Source: Lachnospiraceae bacterium
GTDB taxonomy: Bacteria > Bacillota > Clostridia > Lachnospirales > Lachnospiraceae
Reading direction: 5' to 3'
NCBI GenBank assembly: GCA_016286035.1
Contig: JAEERY010000075.1
Coordinates: forward strand, 62,001-126,000
Length of the DNA stretch: 64,000 nt
Each line of letters opens with the position of its first letter. Position 1 is the first letter of the stretch. Under the pieces are notes generated by a model. It did no database searches. It saw only the letters and a program-made list of their open reading frames with translations, and was not told the origin of the DNA. The translations under genes were made by a program, and so were the position numbers. Shown here piece after piece: positions 61,079 through 64,000 of the stretch.

Positions 61079-62941
61079 ATGTTACTTGATGATATAAAAC
61101 AGCCCAATGACATAAAGAACGTAGATCCGCGTGACTATGATGCTCTTGCTGAGGAGATCAGACAGTTCCTCATAGAAAAGATCTCTGTTAACGGCGGTCA
61201 CCTCGGTTCAAATCTTGGAGCTGTAGAACTTACAATGGCACTTCATCTTTCTCTTGATCTGCCAAAAGACAAGATAATATGGGATGTGGGACATCAGTCA
61301 TATACTCACAAGCTGCTTACCGGAAGGCGGGACGGCTTTGAGTCTTTGCGCAAATTCGGAGGAATGAGCGGATTCCCCAAACGTAAAGAAAGCGACTGCG
61401 ACTGCTTTGATACAGGTCACAGTTCAACATCAATCTCAGCAGGGCTTGGTCTTGTTAAAGCAAGAGAGTTAAAGGGAGAAGATGAGTTCATAGTATCTGT
61501 GATAGGAGACGGATCCCTTACCGGAGGTATGGCTTATGAGGCATTAAACAATGCTTCAAGGATGAATACCAATTTTATCATTATATTAAATGATAACAAC
61601 ATGTCGATCTCCGAGAATGTGGGCGGTGTCAGCAAGTACTTAAACAACATCCGTACAAGAGAGAACTATCAGAACTTAAAGGACAGCATATACTATCCGC
61701 TCCTTGAAAAGAAATACGGACAGCCAATCATTGATTTTGTAAGAAAAACAAAGAACTCGATCAAGCAGCTCGTGGTACCCGGAATGTTCTTTGAGGATAT
61801 GGGCATCAAGTATCTGGGACCCGTTGACGGTCATGACATGAATGCACTCCTTACTGTAATGAAAGAGGCGAAGAGATGTGAGACTGCTGTATTGGTTCAT
61901 GTCATAACAGAAAAGGGCAGAGGTTTTGAACCGGCACTCAGACATCCGGCAAGATTCCACGGTGCGGAACCCTTTGATATAGAAACGGGACTTCCCAAGA
62001 ATAAAAAGGACAAGGCAAATTATACAGATGTCTTTTCTACGATAATGGTAAAGCTTGGTGCGAGAAACGAAAAAGTTGTTGCGATCACAGCAGCCATGCC
62101 CGACGGAACAGGATTAAAACGTTTCCACAATGTTTATCCCGACAGATTTTTTGATGTGGGTATCGCGGAACAGCATGCTGTGACATTTGCTGCCGGTCTG
62201 GCAGCGGGAGGAATGATCCCCATTGTTGCCGTTTACTCGTCATTTTTGCAGAGGGCTTACGATCAGGTGCTGCATGATGTATGCATTCAGAACCTTCCCG
62301 TTGTATTTGCGATAGACAGGGCGGGACTTGTCGGAAGTGACGGAGAGACTCATCAGGGAATCTTTGATCTGTCATATCTTTCAAGTATCCCGAACATGCA
62401 TGTGATGGCACCCAAGAACAAGTGGGAGCTTTCGGATATGATGAAGTTTGCTGTTAACAGCGGTGTTCCGATAGCTGTCAGATATCCCAGAGGCGAAGCA
62501 TATGATGAGCTTAAGGATCACAGAGAACCCATAGAAATGGGAAAGAGCGAGATGCTCTTTGAAAGCGATAAGGCAAAAGTTGCTCTCTTTGCCATAGGAA
62601 GCATGGTCAAGACCGCAGTTTCAATAAGAGAGAAATACCTTGAAAGATGTATTGATATTACGGTTGTAAATGCGAGATTTGCAAAACCCATAGACACTCA
62701 GATGATAGATAAGCTGGCATCAAAGTATAAGCTTATCGTTACCATGGAAGAAAATGTGGCATGCGGAGGACTCGGCGACAAGGTCATAGAGTATGTATGT
62801 GCAAATGACATTGAAACAAAAGTGCTCCAGATCGCATTACCCGATGAATATGTCGAACACGGTAACGTATGCGTGCTCCATAAGGAAGTTGGCATTGATG
62901 CCGATTCGATAATCGAAAAGATAGACAGGGCATTATCATAG
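61079..62941 (+). CDS. dxs: 1-deoxy-D-xylulose 5-phosphate synthase
   Basis: 620 residues. TPP-binding region GDGSLTGGMAYEALNNA with NDNNMSIS, substrate-side HQSYTHKLLTGR, the transketolase central domain DVGIAEQHAVTFAAGLA, and the C-terminal domain (VNARFAKPIDTQMI). First step of the MEP pathway. It abuts ispA without a gap (stop TAA followed directly by ATG), with AGGAC 11 nt upstream. Confidence 0.97.
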   Translation: MLLDDIKQPNDIKNVDPRDYDALAEEIRQFLIEKISVNGGHLGSNLGAVELTMALHLSLDLPKDKIIWDVGHQSYTHKLLTGRRDGFESLRKFGGMSGFPKRKESDCDCFDTGHSSTSISAGLGLVKARELKGEDEFIVSVIGDGSLTGGMAYEALNNASRMNTNFIIILNDNNMSISENVGGVSKYLNNIRTRENYQNLKDSIYYPLLEKKYGQPIIDFVRKTKNSIKQLVVPGMFFEDMGIKYLGPVDGHDMNALLTVMKEAKRCETAVLVHVITEKGRGFEPALRHPARFHGAEPFDIETGLPKNKKDKANYTDVFSTIMVKLGARNEKVVAITAAMPDGTGLKRFHNVYPDRFFDVGIAEQHAVTFAAGLAAGGMIPIVAVYSSFLQRAYDQVLHDVCIQNLPVVFAIDRAGLVGSDGETHQGIFDLSYLSSIPNMHVMAPKNKWELSDMMKFAVNSGVPIAVRYPRGEAYDELKDHREPIEMGKSEMLFESDKAKVALFAIGSMVKTAVSIREKYLERCIDITVVNARFAKPIDTQMIDKLASKYKLIVTMEENVACGGLGDKVIEYVCANDIETKVLQIALPDEYVEHGNVCVLHKEVGIDADSIIEKIDRALS

Positions 62942-62945
62942 GATT

Positions 62946-63830
62946 ATGAAAGAAAGATTAGATGTTCTCCTTGTGAACAAAGGATTAGCTGCTTCAAGGG
63001 AGAAGGCAAAGACCATAATCATGGCCGGAGACGTGTATGTCAACGGTCAGCGTGAAGATAAAGCGGGAAGCACATTCGATGTTGAGAGTTCAACGATCGA
63101 GGTAAGAGGAAAGCAGCTTAAATATGTAAGCCGCGGAGGACTTAAACTCGAGAAGGCTCTTTTGACATTTAAACCCGATCTTGACGGAAAGGTGTGCATG
63201 GATATAGGTGCATCGACCGGAGGCTTCACGGATTGCATGCTTCAAAACAAGGCAAAAAAGGTCTACTCGATAGATGTGGGACACGGCCAGCTTGACTGGA
63301 AGCTTAGAAACGATGAACGTGTCGTATGTATGGAGAAGACCAATTTCAGATATATAAAACCTGAAGACCTGGGAGAAGAGATTGATTTTTCTTCATGTGA
63401 TGTAAGTTTTATATCTCTTACCAAGATAATCCTTCCTGCAAGAGCTCTTATGAAGGATGCTGGAACAATGGTATTCCTTATCAAACCACAATTTGAAGCA
63501 GGCAGGGACAAGGTTGGAAAGAAGGGCGTTGTCAGAGATGAGAGCGTTCATGTTGAAGTCATAGAAAAGATAGTAAGATTTGCTCATATATGCGGTATGG
63601 CAGTTTTGGGACTTGATCATTCACCGATCAGGGGACCTGAAGGAAATATTGAATACCTTATATATATGAAGAAAGACGTTTCAAAAAACGATAAAGTAAG
63701 CGGTCTGGATGAGAAAACAGCAGAGGATCTGCTTTCAGAGATCGCCGGTAAAGATGAAGATGTGATCACAAAACCGGTACATGACAGTATATGCAAGCTT
63801 GTGGCAGGAGCCAACAGCGAGCTTAACTGA
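62946..63830 (+). CDS. tlyA: TlyA family rRNA 2'-O-methyltransferase/hemolysin
   Basis: 294 residues. N-terminal S4 domain (RLDVLLVNKGLAASREKAKTIIMAGDVYVNG), then an FtsJ-like methyltransferase (CMDIGASTGGFTDCMLQ as SAM site, IDVGHGQLDW, CDVSFISLTKIILPA, LIKPQFEAGRDKVGKKGVVRD). Mycobacterial TlyA methylates 16S and 23S rRNA and affects capreomycin sensitivity; in Clostridia the exact target is less certain. It begins 4 nt after dxs. Confidence 0.94.
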   Translation: MKERLDVLLVNKGLAASREKAKTIIMAGDVYVNGQREDKAGSTFDVESSTIEVRGKQLKYVSRGGLKLEKALLTFKPDLDGKVCMDIGASTGGFTDCMLQNKAKKVYSIDVGHGQLDWKLRNDERVVCMEKTNFRYIKPEDLGEEIDFSSCDVSFISLTKIILPARALMKDAGTMVFLIKPQFEAGRDKVGKKGVVRDESVHVEVIEKIVRFAHICGMAVLGLDHSPIRGPEGNIEYLIYMKKDVSKNDKVSGLDEKTAEDLLSEIAGKDEDVITKPVHDSICKLVAGANSELN

Positions 63831-63851
63831 GCACCAAAAGGTTTACATAAT

Positions 63852-64000
63852 ATGAAAAACTTTCTTATCATAACAAATGACAAAAAAGACCCCGGTTATA
63901 AACTGACTCATGAGATAGAGAGTTATATAAAGAGCAGGGGAGCAGAGGTTTCGATAGCAGCCAAATCCATGGATGCCGGAAAAGGAAGTATAATTCCGGA
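63852..64000 (+). CDS. nadK: NAD kinase, N-terminal fragment (runs off window)
   Basis: The first 49 codons (MKNFLIITNDKKDPGYKLTH.., then IESYIKSRGAEVSIAAK) match the start of clostridial NAD kinases, and tlyA-nadK is the standard order. The 3' part, with the GGDG catalytic loop, is outside the window, so identification rests on the N-terminus and context. Confidence 0.75.
   Translation, partial: MKNFLIITNDKKDPGYKLTHEIESYIKSRGAEVSIAAKSMDAGKGSIIP

Overview
The window reads as a chromosomal segment of an anaerobic Firmicute of the class Clostridia, most likely family Lachnospiraceae (Butyrivibrio/Roseburia-like). The evidence is a PolC-type replicase, Firmicute gene orders (rimP-nusA-ylxQ-infB-rbfA-nrnA-truB, rpsO-pnp, nusB-xseA-xseB-ispA-dxs-tlyA-nadK, pyrH-frr-uppS-cdsA-dxr-rseP-ispG-polC), strong AGGAGG-type ribosome binding sites, heavy use of ATA and AGA codons, a xylan-type GH115 alpha-glucuronidase and multi-domain hybrid kinases. 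Genus is inference. Almost all genes lie on the + strand; rarA and one tRNA-Glu are on the - strand. I see no rRNA, CRISPR array, prophage or intact insertion sequence.

Layout: (1) 1-11.4 kb is accessory. It holds the end of a hybrid kinase, rarA (convergent), a ferredoxin-like aldo/keto reductase, maf, a GH115 enzyme without a signal peptide, and a 1494-residue hybrid kinase paralogous to the first. (2) 11.5-14.2 kb is clpB, behind a promoter with a 10-bp inverted repeat. (3) 14.2-28.7 kb is a translation/envelope/isoprenoid/replication block: polysaccharide deacetylase, bactofilin, pyrH, frr, uppS, cdsA, dxr, rseP, then a ~0.9 kb gene-free hairpin-rich gap, then ispG, polC and a cyclodeaminase-family gene. 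(4) 28.8-38.1 kb has folD, a GGDEF/EAL protein, corA, a nitroreductase, tRNA-Glu, an xpaC/telA pair and mntP. (5) 38.2-45.2 kb is the rimP-nusA-infB-truB operon. (6) 45.3-50.5 kb has a Na/Pi cotransporter, an SH3-NlpC/P60 wall hydrolase and a LytS-like kinase with a SARP-like response regulator. (7) 50.6-57.8 kb has rpsO, pnp, prfC, a transglutaminase-like protein, a glutathione peroxidase with an OhrR-like regulator, and a DtxR/MntR-like regulator. (8) 57.9-64 kb is asp23, nusB, xseAB, ispA, dxs, tlyA and the start of nadK.

How the genes work together: dxs, dxr and ispG (MEP pathway), ispA and uppS make undecaprenyl precursors; cdsA and rseP serve the envelope. The Asp23, NlpC/P60, bactofilin and deacetylase genes point to wall shaping. 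Ribosome maturation and RNA metabolism (rimP, rbfA, infB, frr, rpsO, pnp, truB, nrnA, prfC) are concentrated here.

The observations most worth checking are: a FolD lacking the cyclohydrolase Lys and Gln, next to a separate cyclohydrolase-family gene; a giant hybrid kinase with a second, His-less DHp-like segment between two Cache sensors; a nested four-stem hairpin in front of pnp; an intrinsic terminator between a promoter and rimP-nusA; and the structured gap before ispG.
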